This document shows, piece by piece, positions 1 through 9,109 of a stretch of DNA of 27,188 bases (its first letter is position 1; each line of letters starts with the position of its first letter). Both the position numbers and the translations under genes were made by a program. This DNA comes from Leucogyrophana mollusca. Taxonomy: Eukaryota; Basidiomycota; Agaricomycetes; Boletales. Location: NCBI GenBank assembly GCA_021014945.1, contig MU266645.1, forward strand, positions 1 through 27,188, read 5' to 3'. The notes beneath the pieces were generated by a model. The model saw nothing but the letters and a program-made list of their open reading frames with translations, had not been told where the DNA came from and ran no database searches.

Positions 1-112
1 GTGACGCGTACAACACCGCCAGAACAAACGTAGAACAAGACATCAAGTAGCGTCTTTCTTCTGATTGCAGACGGAACCCGGGTGCAAGCTCGTGGTCGCG
101 GGAATCTGAGTG

Positions 113-1991
113 TCAGCGCAGCTGCTGCACAACTTCGCTCGCGTTAGGACGACACTCCGGATCCGTGTCCCGGCATTTCTGAATTAATTCCCAGACCGCA
201 TCATCCAGCTCGGCACTGGCTGGTCGACGTAGTTGGAGATTTCGCACGATGGCCATCATTGGGGAATGGTGCTCGGAGAATGGCGGACGCCCAGCGTAAA
301 TCTGGCGGTGACGATGTGAGCGAGAGCAAAAAATGAATAATATTAATTTGACCCCAACCTCGTAGCCCACACAGCCAAACGCATAGATATCACTGGAACA
401 ACTCTTGCGTCTCAGTTCAGGGCTGTCGTAGTCGAACAACTCGGGGGCCATCCACGGAATGGATCCTTGTCCATTTGTAGTGGCAGTCACAGTGAAGTGG
501 ATGTTTGAGTCCTGTGCTATAATGGACAACCCAAAGTCGGCAATACAAGCCCTCAGGCCTGATGTAATGAGAATGTTTAACTGTAAGTGTGTATCAGCAA
601 AAATGGGCTGGACATGCTCGGGGATCACATACGCCTTTCAAGTCACCATGAATCACAGGAGGGCAGAACGAGTGGAGATATTCGAGCCCAAGCGCGACGT
701 CTAGCATCTGCAATACAGATCATTACAGGACCATACCAAAAGTACAGATGACCCACGAACCAGCTGTAGTCGATTTGCCGCCGGGTTGTTTTCAAGGTAA
801 TGAGGGAGGTTTCCTTTGTCCAACCATGGTGACACGAGGCAAGCTCGAGGGGAGGGCTCATCCTCATCCGCGCAGTACACGCCACAGAACGGTAACACAT
901 ATGGGCTGGATAGCTGAGCCCACAGAACCGCTTCTTTTGAGTATGCCTGTTACATCAAGGTCAAGCTGGGCGTAGCAAGATATTAAATGCGACTCGGACG
1001 AGCCTTCATTAGTGCCTGAACATCACGGGAATCGAAAACTCGCATCTTCTTAACAGCGACAGCGCGGCCATCGAGATCGCCCTTCCACACGTCCCCAAAG
1101 GTTCCGCCAGCGACTTGACCGCCTCGGATATCGATGTTCGAGAGGACCAGACGCTGAGGATAAAGCCCAGATCTCTTGGAGAGCTCGACTAGTATATTGA
1201 CCAAAAGCCAACGAACGTTGTCGAGATCGAATGAATCAAGGAGCTGTATTGAGAATATTAGCTGAAAGTAAATATGTCACAAGACGAATGCTCTTGTACG
1301 GCTTATACCTTCTGCATGAGGTCAAGTAGCGATTGGGCTTGCGGACCTCGTTGACCTAGTAGCAGGATTCGGCGTTGCGGTTCTCTGAGCATTGCGAGCA
1401 TCCGAGCAACTATGCACAGCGCGTCCAGTTCCAAGACCCTACCAACGACGGCTGGACCGCCCAGCCAGAACTCCTGTGTTTCATATGAATTGGATTTTGC
1501 TTTCGGAGTATTCGCTCTCATCTCACCGTTTCGTGTTGAGCGAGATAGCGATCCAGGGTGTTCATGATAGATTCATGGTTAGTGAGTTGGGTGGTTTCGT
1601 CGACATTGTCGGTCCACTCAATGTACTTTGCCTTCAAACTCTCCGCCTCGCTAGGTGATATAGGGTCAGGAATATAACCCGGCGGGCTTAAACCAAATGA
1701 GTGACACACCTAGGCGCGTAACATTCCAAATACTCCAAAGTGTACACGAAGAGACGCTGCAATCTCGGTTGGAGAGCGGCCTGCTTCAAGAAAATAGCTG
1801 CTCACTGGATATATTAAGTGCACCTCCGCGCGCTGTTTTTCATTAATTGACGGGACCTGCACAATCTGGGAGGTGTTTGCGCGAAGCCAATCGTTTGGAG
1901 CCTCTGCTAGCGAAACAGAAATTTGCGGTTTGCTGAGTGCGTTACAAAAACGAGCGATTGCTTGATGGATTCCCCGATGTACTGCGGGTAG
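113..1991 (-). pseudogene. TKL kinase half of WD40-kinase locus 1, with in-frame stop
   Basis: Exons from frame and splice sites: 1708-1991, 1527-1650, 1309-1473, 1004-1243, 761-946, 633-707, 359-580, 113-301. They encode a helical linker (RFCN...PNDWLRA; GQRGPQAQSLL) and then a Ser/Thr or TKL kinase domain. P-loop GGTFGDVWKG, lysine in AVAVKK, HGDLKG catalytic loop, DFG, APE and DIYAFGCV are all present, so the catalytic core looks competent. Two lesions are visible. The last full codon of the first exon is TAG (1710-1712), where locus 2 has GAG. The intron at 947-1003 begins GC (AAG|GCTCGT), where locus 2 has AAG|GTACAC. The protein also stops about 22 residues earlier than locus 2. Either the gene is decaying, or a shorter kinase starts downstream of the TAG. 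The family is a large agaricomycete kinase expansion; the substrate is unknown. Confidence 0.75.
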
Positions 1992-2068
1992 CTACAATTC
2001 GAAAGAGTGTCATCCTCACGAAAGCCAGCGTGGGCATAAATACATACACCCAGGATCGAAGAGGTTAC

Positions 2069-3171
2069 TGAATGAGCGTGTTCTCGGACCTTCTGGGGTT
2101 TGTCAGGGCATGATATAGGCGTACGGCCTACAGGTGCATTTTGGGCGCTAGCGATAGGCAGGGAAACCTGAGGCGGAGAGTCAGGAGCAGTAATTGAAGT
2201 AGTCTGAAGATACTCACTGGGCCTTGGATTGCGAATGATTCCGTGTCGAATAAACACAGGTAATTTCCGCCGCTGATGATGTACCGGCTATCGGGTGAGA
2301 ATGCCACAGAAGATACCCTGCCATCCGCGTCGAATGGATCTCCAACCTGCAGCCGCGTTGCCAAATCCCAAACCCGGACTGTTGTATCATTTCCTCCACT
2401 TGCAACTCTTCGTCCATCAGCGGTAATCGAAATCCAGTTGACCGCATCTTTGTGCCCCAGCATTGGCTTCCCCACTTGCACTCCCGTCTTGGAATCCCAA
2501 ACACGGATGCTTTTATCCCATGACGCAGTGAGGAGGAGACGTCCGCCTGGCGAATACGCAATCGACCTCACAAAGTCCGTGTGGCCTTTTATGGGACCGA
2601 CGGCACTATCGCCAGTGGCAATATCAATCACCTGAAAAGAACCATCTTCAAACCCAGCAGCAATCTGCGACCCATCCGACGAGAATGCCACGCAGAAGAC
2701 GCCACCATCACATTTCAGCGGTTCTCCGCCAGGCCTGCCGGTGTCTGCGTCCCACAGCCGTATCTCCCTCTCATTGGAGGCTATTGGCGCACTTGCTATC
2801 CAACGTCCATCCGGGGAATAGGCCAGCATCCAAGCACCATGTCCTTGGATCTTGTGAACTACTCGCCGCGTCAGCACATCCCAAACGACCGCCCCGCCCT
2901 CTCGCATCCCACTTGCAATTCTTCTGCCATCCGGAGATATGGCCATATGTCCGACGCCGAAATCATGCTGAAGTGGCTGACCGTCTTGTCTACCGCTCTC
3001 AACATCCCAGATGATGATGGTCTTGTCGTTAGATGCGCTGGCAATGTGCCGACCGTCCGGGAAATATGCAATGCTGTTGATCCATCCTTGTCCTTCGAAC
3101 CTAACTTTGGTTGGATGGCGAGATGCACGACGCACACCTGCAGCCTCGATGGTGTTTAATAACGTCGACAT
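2069..3171 (-). CDS. WD40 propeller module of WD40-kinase locus 1
   Basis: Exon 1 is 2218-3171 (318 codons). It starts at the ATG at 3171 and encodes seven WD40 blades, enough for one beta-propeller, a protein-binding scaffold. Blade signatures such as AYFPDG..IASASNDKTIIIWD and GHTDFVRSIAYSPGG...KSIRVWD recur about every 40-45 residues. Exon 1 ends at a GTGAGT donor (2217-2211). The likely next exon is 2069-2167 (33 codons, ending KVREHAHS); a shorter 24-nt form starting at 2092 is also possible. It leads in phase into the linker exon of the kinase part (high end 1991). The same junction exists in locus 2, and locus 3 has a 33-codon exon 2, so I read this as the N-terminal half of a fusion gene. 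A gene caller may report it as a separate WD40 protein. Confidence 0.8.
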
Positions 3172-3250
3172 GACGCGAGCGGACGATAGTGACGGGTGGG
3201 GTGTTCGTGAAGGTGTTCGAGGTGACGTTGAGGGAGGATGGTGAGGTGCA

Positions 3251-3589
3251 GGGACACAGCTACTTCAAGGTGAGCCCTCTTATGTGTGAGGTCTCGGTAG
3301 TCAAACGAAGGCTAGGCGGAAGTTAGAGGCCAAAACACACAGCGAAGTGTCGATAATATGCTTATTCGAGATTCGAGATGTTCGATGGGAATGAGAACAA
3401 TTCAAGATATTTGAAAACTAACCACTAGAACTACAGAACTTGTATACTCAGGCGGTCGTCAAGGTCAAGCCAACAAGACCAAAATGCGGACAAAGACGAA
3501 CAAGGACAGATTTTGGCATGCATGCTCTTCAGGCTCCAGTTCCAGCTCCTACCCTCGCGACGCGTCTATGCAGTGCGGGACACAGCTAT
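3251..3589. repeat. 12-bp direct repeat bracketing a 315-bp insert upstream of locus 1
   Basis: GGGACACAGCTA occurs at 3251-3262 and again at 3578-3589. The sequence between about 3285 and 3577 has no counterpart upstream of loci 2 or 3. It contains no convincing gene. Confidence 0.55.
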
Positions 3590-3860
3590 ATTTGGGTGAC
3601 CCCCCCTCTCACGCCCTCTATATGGAGTGAGCATGCTGTGCACACGCTGTTCGATGCTCGCCTCTTGTCTTTGGCGAGCGCCTGATGTTTTCAGCATACA
3701 CAGGCTTAGGCATGGGTGTCTCATGTTCGACAACCGGAACGTGGGCTACGCCGGCCAGCGCAGAGGTCGTCCACCACAAGACTCGTGGTCGGGTGAGGGG
3801 TTCAAGCGTTGTGGGGGTATTGAAAGGTCTCGGGGCGATGTCGAAGGAGGAGGATATTGA
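3578..3860 (-). repeat. WD40-locus promoter block, displaced copy of locus 1
   Basis: This stretch matches the upstream block of locus 3 (about 17487-17720) and its start matches that of locus 2 (about 12225-12360). Shared landmarks are GGGACACAGCTA, a TATA-like CTCTATATGGAG (3616-3627), GAGCATGCTGTGCACA, GATGTTTTCAGCATACACAGGC and GGCCAGCGCAGAGG. In loci 2 and 3 the block ends right next to the gene. In locus 1 a partial copy (3251-3284) adjoins the gene, and the TATA-bearing part lies about 327 bp further away. Confidence 0.7.
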
Positions 3861-5421
3861 TGGATACAGCCATTTAAAGGCAGCCTAGCTCTTATACTCT
3901 CTGTATGTCTTGCCAAGCCCACACTGAAATCATGCTCTTCGTACAGATTGAAGATATGGGTATCTCGTCCTCCTTTATTTGACTAGCACCTTGCCGTAGG
4001 CTATGCCGCCCTGTGTGTTCTTTCGTCACGCCCACCTTATAGGACCCTGTCTTGATGCAAAATGGATATAGAAACTGTTCCATCGCTGTAATATATACGT
4101 ATGAGGGCACCACGTTGCGTCGTGTCCCATACTAATTCCCACCTAACATGCTGCACTGGTACTCATCTGACCGCTCCCATTCCACCCCCAACGGACCTAC
4201 CAGTAATCGCGCCGCCCCATCGTGATACCGTGCGCGTCCATTATAAAAGAGAAGCTCAGTGTCGCGGGATGGGACTCTGCCACGGAGACGAAACGCCCCC
4301 CAGAGGCATCTGATCTTTGAAGTAAGCGCTGACAGTCTCTACGAGGCTTGTTTTGCAGCTCGAGCGTGTGCATGCGAGATTTGGGGGGGGGGGACGCAGA
4401 GTAACAGGGGGGCGGGGGCCGTAATTCGATGCGGCTAATGGACGAGAGAAAGGCGAGGTAAATCGACGAGGCAAAGGCGAGACATAGAAAATCGATGGGG
4501 ACTGACATTCTTGCGTATAAGTAGCCGGCTTCGGCGAGTTGATGTAGGTAGACACGCATGCAAGGCCCTGAAGCACGCGGGAACGCTGGCCACACGTCAA
4601 AGTGTTGCGTTCATCAAATGGATTGTCGCCATCGGTGCGGAAAGGTGGGTACGTTCTCTTGTTTCTTGCGCACTCTTTACCCTAATACTTACGCCCCCAT
4701 ATAGGTACAAGTTCTCGTACGTTCTCTGGATCCTGGCATAACATTCCCAAAGTCTCTTACTCCACCACCGAGAACTACCTTCCATTGTCAAGATAGGCTT
4801 TCGTGATGTGTTTTCTCCAAGTCGGACATACCGCCCAGGGTCCGCGACATTCCCCCAATGACTGAAGTGGGACATGCTCTCTCTGGTGCGTTTCGACTCG
4901 TTAACCCCACCTCCACACTACCGACGAGATGTGAACCAAAAAATGCACAACTGCTGGACGTTCTGAGCGGAATTTAAATGGGACCTTACAATCGCACGAC
5001 GGCTCAGCCAGCAGACCTTGATTCTCTCGAGTTCATCCATCCCTACTCCCCTCTGTATTGTTTGGGTCCCATCAATCACTCTGGCCTGAATCCTCGCGGA
5101 TGCTTCATCCTTGTACCAAACTGCGATTGTGTTCGAGATAACCGCCTCGATCATCAAGGGTATACAGATCCGTGAACTCGGGTCGTCTGACTCGGAGTAG
5201 CGGTTTCAGGAAGTCTCCCTCCCGCCGGGGACGTTGGTGTCCTCTCTCCCGTCTGTTGCACTGTAATATCTCTTCTATAATGTAAGCAAGGAAATTCCGG
5301 TGTTTGCGGGTAAAATTGTGGAGAAACCACCATAATGCAGCCTATTAGCAAAAGGTATGGTATGTGTCCAGATATATCTCAAAAGATGAAGCAGCAGGTG
5401 GAACCCCTGGGCCTCAACCCC
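3861..5421. other. Intergenic, no firm gene
   Basis: I see no family I recognise. A run of 11 G lies at 4383-4393. Weak coding-like minus-strand readings occur at 4597-4875 (tryptophan/tyrosine-rich, 92 codons) and around 5113-5332 (starting WFLHNFTRKHRNFLAY), but neither joins into a gene with splice sites I trust. Confidence 0.4.
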
Positions 5422-7499
5422 TCAGAATTTGCGTCCCCCCGCCAGACCCATGACACTAGTCGGATCAACCGTCGCCCGGAGGGTCTTCAGTGTCGGGACG
5501 TTCGCCCCATATATATCCGTCAAAGGAGTGTCGTAGATAGCGTAGTTTCCGTACACCGCCGCGTCGGCGATATCCTGCCCTTCGGCGATAGCGACACTCT
5601 TCAGATGCGCGGCGCTTGTTCTGATGGCGTCCTGGAAGATTGTGTCGGATGTCGCGAGCTCCCACGCGTAGTAGATGTACAGCGGAAGCAGCCCTTGAGT
5701 GCGCGAGGGAGGGTATGCAGAAGGAGTGGAGCTGTGGTCGAAAAGTGTTGGAAGGAATGGTTCGACGTCGTAGGAGATAACTGTGCCCGTCGCGAGGCCG
5801 AGAGTAGTTCCGTAGTACTGTGAAAAGAGGAATGAAGTGAGCGGTGGGAGATGAGATGGCGCTGAGCCTAGTGTTCGACTCACGATAGTTTCATTGACGA
5901 TAGCGTCAAGGAGCGCGATCGGGTATTCCAAAAGAGATACAGTGTTGAATATGCCGCTGCTCATGGATGAGTCAAGGCTCATTTACCCCAGATATGATGG
6001 GTGCTTACCGCGTTCCAGCGGTCACATTGGATGGCGTGGCAGTGACGAGGGAAGAAAACGACCGTGTAGAAATGTCCTTTGTAAGATAGGGAATAGCCAA
6101 GAATTCATCAAATGTCCCGGCGGGAGGGGTTGGTCCGTCGTAGAAGATCAGCTGCGAAACACCCGGCTAGAACAGAAGGATGAGCGTGGCGGTTACTGCA
6201 GCCACCACCAGACAAACCACCCACCTGCCCAAGCAGGAAGTTATATGTGGTGATGATAGCGGCCTTCGGGTCGGTGTTGTTAGCTGCGAAGTTCGCGGTG
6301 GCAGCAGTGACAGCGGGAATGTTGTTTTCCGTAATGGTGATCAGCCCACCCTGCGAATGATGATTTGTGAAAGTGACGACCACATATCAGCCAACGCGCT
6401 TACCCAAACCTGGCCCTGCGGGAAAGTTTTCAGGGTAAATCTGGTCACGATGCCCTGAAAAAAACCCTTAGTTCGAGGTTTGGCGGGGAGAAAGGGGTTA
6501 TCGTACGAAGTTGTTGAAACCACCCTAACAAAACCAAATGATCAGTAGTGGTACAAAACGGACACTTTTATAAGGGCCCACCCGCAATCCAAAGAACAAG
6601 TTCGGGTCCGACGCTTCTGTCACTGTCGTTACAGTTCCGCTGGGCAGAACAAGCTCGAAGGCCGTTACGGTATCGATGGTCAGACCGTGTTGGTTTGTTA
6701 ACCACGAGTAGCCTAATCACGTCACATAGAATGGACAGTCCTATGAGCCCTTGTCCAAAGATCTTCGCGCCAAAGTTGGAACGTACCTCCCCCGAGAGTT
6801 AATCCAGCGACGCCTACACCGGTCACTCTGCCTCCTACGACATTCACCCCATAAGGCTCCAACGCATTGTAGACATCGTCCCAGATCAATCCCGCCCCAA
6901 TTGTCGCGGTCTGGGCTGTCGCATCATAATCGACGTTGGAGAACCTGTACATCGCGATCTGGACGCCATTCGTGGACGAGAAACCCGGATTAGACGTGTG
7001 GCCTCCGCCTTTCACCTGTATAAGAGGACATCGCCAGTTAGAGCGCTATCTTCATTTTTATCGAGGAAGACCGGGAAAGCTGACAGCGAAGGGTGTCCTG
7101 TTAGTGCCAAGGATCTGGAGCTGCACAATGGAGGTCAATGAATGCATGGGCGCGATTCAGGCAAATGGAGCTCACCGCTATACCGACATCCGCTGCGGTT
7201 CCCGGCTCGAAGGAGCAAGCTGCGACCTGGCTATTCGAAGACGCCCAGTGGCTCACGTCCTTCGCATAATGAAGAGACCCTGTGCTTTCAAGATGAGCGC
7301 GTCTTCTTAGCATTGCGGAAAAGATGTACGGACCAAGGTAGTAGACGTCAGAGGCGGAAGAAACAGCAGCTGCTATTTGTGCACAGGTCCCGTTGAAGAG
7401 GGCCAGATCATGTTGTTCGACGTCTGTTGCGGAGACATGCGACACCAAACTAGATAAGATCGTGACCGCGGTCAGAGGGAGGTGAAATTTGGGAACCAT
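5422..7499 (-). CDS. Secreted FAD-linked oxidoreductase (berberine-bridge/VAO type)
   Basis: Eleven exons give one frame of 495 residues: 7334-7499, 7176-7279, 7085-7120, 6787-7015, 6582-6712, 6507-6524, 6404-6454, 6225-6350, 6009-6166, 5884-5956, 5422-5817. Residues 1-24 form a signal peptide (hydrophobic, ending SHVSA). The FAD_binding_4 fold follows: HWASS, CSFEPGTAADVG, VKGGGH (His near residue 108, the usual covalent FAD site), GGRVTGVGVAGLTLGGGGYSW, then GGFNNFGIVTRF. The BBE-like end reads YGNYAIYD...DPTSVMGLAGG. Bicovalent enzymes have a cysteine in the GVGVAGL region; here there is none, so single His attachment is expected. Such enzymes oxidise sugars, alcohols or alkaloid-like substrates with O2; the substrate here is unknown. 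The ATG at 7499 is preferred over 7541 because a TATA box lies at 7550-7555. One exon is only 18 nt. Confidence 0.9.
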
Positions 7500-7549
7500 T
7501 TGAGCTTCACAACGACCTTGTAAAATTGGAAAAACAGACATACCGGAGC

Positions 7550-7555
7550 TTTATA
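7550..7555 (-). promoter_or_regulatory. TATA box of the FAD oxidoreductase gene
   Basis: The minus strand reads AGTATAAAGC here, about 51 nt upstream of the ATG at 7499. A start site some 30 nt downstream would leave the ATG at 7541 outside or at the very edge of the transcript, which supports the signal-peptide start. Confidence 0.45.
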
Positions 7556-7559
7556 CTAA

Positions 7560-9060
7560 GCCCACAAGCCTAACCGAGAGTCCTTTGGTTCTGTTCATTT
7601 TCTCTTATTCGCTGCCGAATAGTGTCGCCACGAAGTGAAGTGAAGTGAAGCGAAGCGAACTGGAAATACGATCGCACACATTCAAGTGTCGTGAATGCTC
7701 ACGTGACATTTGACGAGGGGATTCCTACTGACGCCGGAGCTGCGGCAATGCTCGCGTAGTGGCGTAATTATATTATTATTATATGATTATAAGTGCCAGT
7801 GAGCAGCTCCCCGACCGTCTGCCACGGGTCGATGATCATGTTGACACAAAGAAGAACATTCCAACAAATGGCCACAACGCCTCGCTGTTCAACCCGGCAT
7901 CGCAAAATGCTTTCCAGGTCGGCATTCGGTGAGTTTTATTTGTACCGCTTAGTTTCTGCGGTACGCGTCAACATGATCTCTTTGGCATGAGCCCTACTTA
8001 CGAACTTGAAGGTCTGCGGGGCAGGAGCGCAAAGGACAACTTGTCGCCAACGCCTCATACCCTCCGCGCCACGCCTGTCCCATGAAGTTCAACCCAAGCG
8101 CTGGACATCCTCGAACATCACTTCCGGGACATACCCAACTGTTCGATTCAAAGGTCGATGCTCGACGATAATGCCTGAGCCTCTCGACGTTGACACCTAA
8201 CGCACCTCACGACATACAGCATGCTAGTGGGCGATTTTATCGTGAAGACAGCCCCGGAGGAACACACGACATCTCAATGGAGGCTCTACCCGGCTTTCTT
8301 CCCTCCACCAGCGGGCGGTGGGATGAGCCGCTTCCGTGCTGGCGGTGCTGGTGGGTCTTCGCTGCGCCCGCGGATTCGAGGCCGCTGCAAGAGACATTCC
8401 AGGTATGGCCTCAGGCGCGTTTTGGGATTTTGGTGGGGCGAGGTTATAATGTTAGCCCTTGGCGTGGCGTTTTTCAACTTTTCATTTGTCATGCTTCGCA
8501 CGATCTACGATCCAAGTGTTTCCCCGGCGTCCTCGTTCTATCCCAACTCCGCCTTCTCCTCGTCCTAGCCGACTGACCCGATGCTCCTTCCCGCCGCCGA
8601 ACGTCCCGTTCCGTCCTCAGCAACCGCAAAACATGGAATTCATTAATGCATCGTAGAACATATAAGCACTGCTTGCGGTAGGGGGACACGTTCATTCTGC
8701 GGTAGATTATACTTCCAGGGGTTCGGAGTTCTAGCATTTGGGTAGCGGCGGGTGGGGGTTTGTAGTAGTGGGGTGAGACCCTGGAGGCGAGCGGGTTGGG
8801 TGTATAGGACATATGTACGGGTGTGTAAATAATCAATGAGTGTATGTATATAGAAGACTGCTGTGCGACGTAATGGCAAAATTAGCTCTGTACCTGACGC
8901 GATCTACTTGTCTCTCGCGCCCCACTTGTGGTTGTTCATGTTTTTGTACAGATCCGGCCGGAGGATAGTGCTGTTGATATTGCGCGAGCTTTGATGATAT
9001 GTGTGGCCCGTAGTAGAGCGGGAGCGCAAAATTTGAAGGTGCGTAGATTATGTTGGTTTA
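7560..9060. other. Intergenic with coding-like remnants
   Basis: It holds a GAAGT/GAAGC pentamer array (7632-7659), an AT-rich stretch (7765-7792), and an area at 7836-8175 that reads protein-like on both strands. The minus reading has VEHRPLNRTVGYVPEVMFED, a TGA at 8089-8091, and a terminal WPFVGMFFFVST stop. The plus reading has ALDILEHHFRDIPN. A plus frame at 8221-8568 contains a hydrophobic segment (IMLALGVAFFNFSFVML). No complete gene can be built. 8640-9060 shows nothing recognisable. Confidence 0.35.
7632..7659. repeat. GAAGT/GAAGC short tandem repeat
   Basis: About five and a half copies of a 5-bp unit (GAAGT three times, then GAAGC), roughly 130 bp upstream of the FAD oxidoreductase start. 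Confidence 0.8.
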
Positions 9061-9109
9061 GATATCAGTAACGTGTGCGACACCGCCGGAACAAACGGAG
9101 AATAAGACA

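Larger units (their letters stand above)
1..3284. repeat. Segmental duplication, unit 1
   Basis: This whole stretch aligns with unit 2 at about 9068-12255: coding exons, introns and the 3' flank (shared ACACCGCC.GAACAAACG near 11-30 and 9081-9100). Unit 1 probably continues left of the window. Confidence 0.8.

Noticed and set aside
1518..2257. Separate small genes in the WD40-kinase linker region
   Set aside because: Their ends coincide with splice donors and acceptors that join in phase, and the same exons are found in locus 2.
2276..3159. Long plus-strand open frames opposite the WD40 exon of locus 1 (also 11176-12125 and 16434-17063)
   Set aside because: They are antisense shadows of the WD40 repeats. 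All three recur because the sense exons are homologous, and none has its own splice or promoter logic.
4383..4393. Run of G as a telomere-like or structural signal
   Set aside because: A single homopolymer without repeat structure; a simple low-complexity run.
7500..7541. Upstream ATG at 7541 for the FAD oxidoreductase
   Set aside because: It lies only about 9 nt from the TATA box and would place 14 polar residues before a clear signal peptide. The ATG at 7499 fits both signals.
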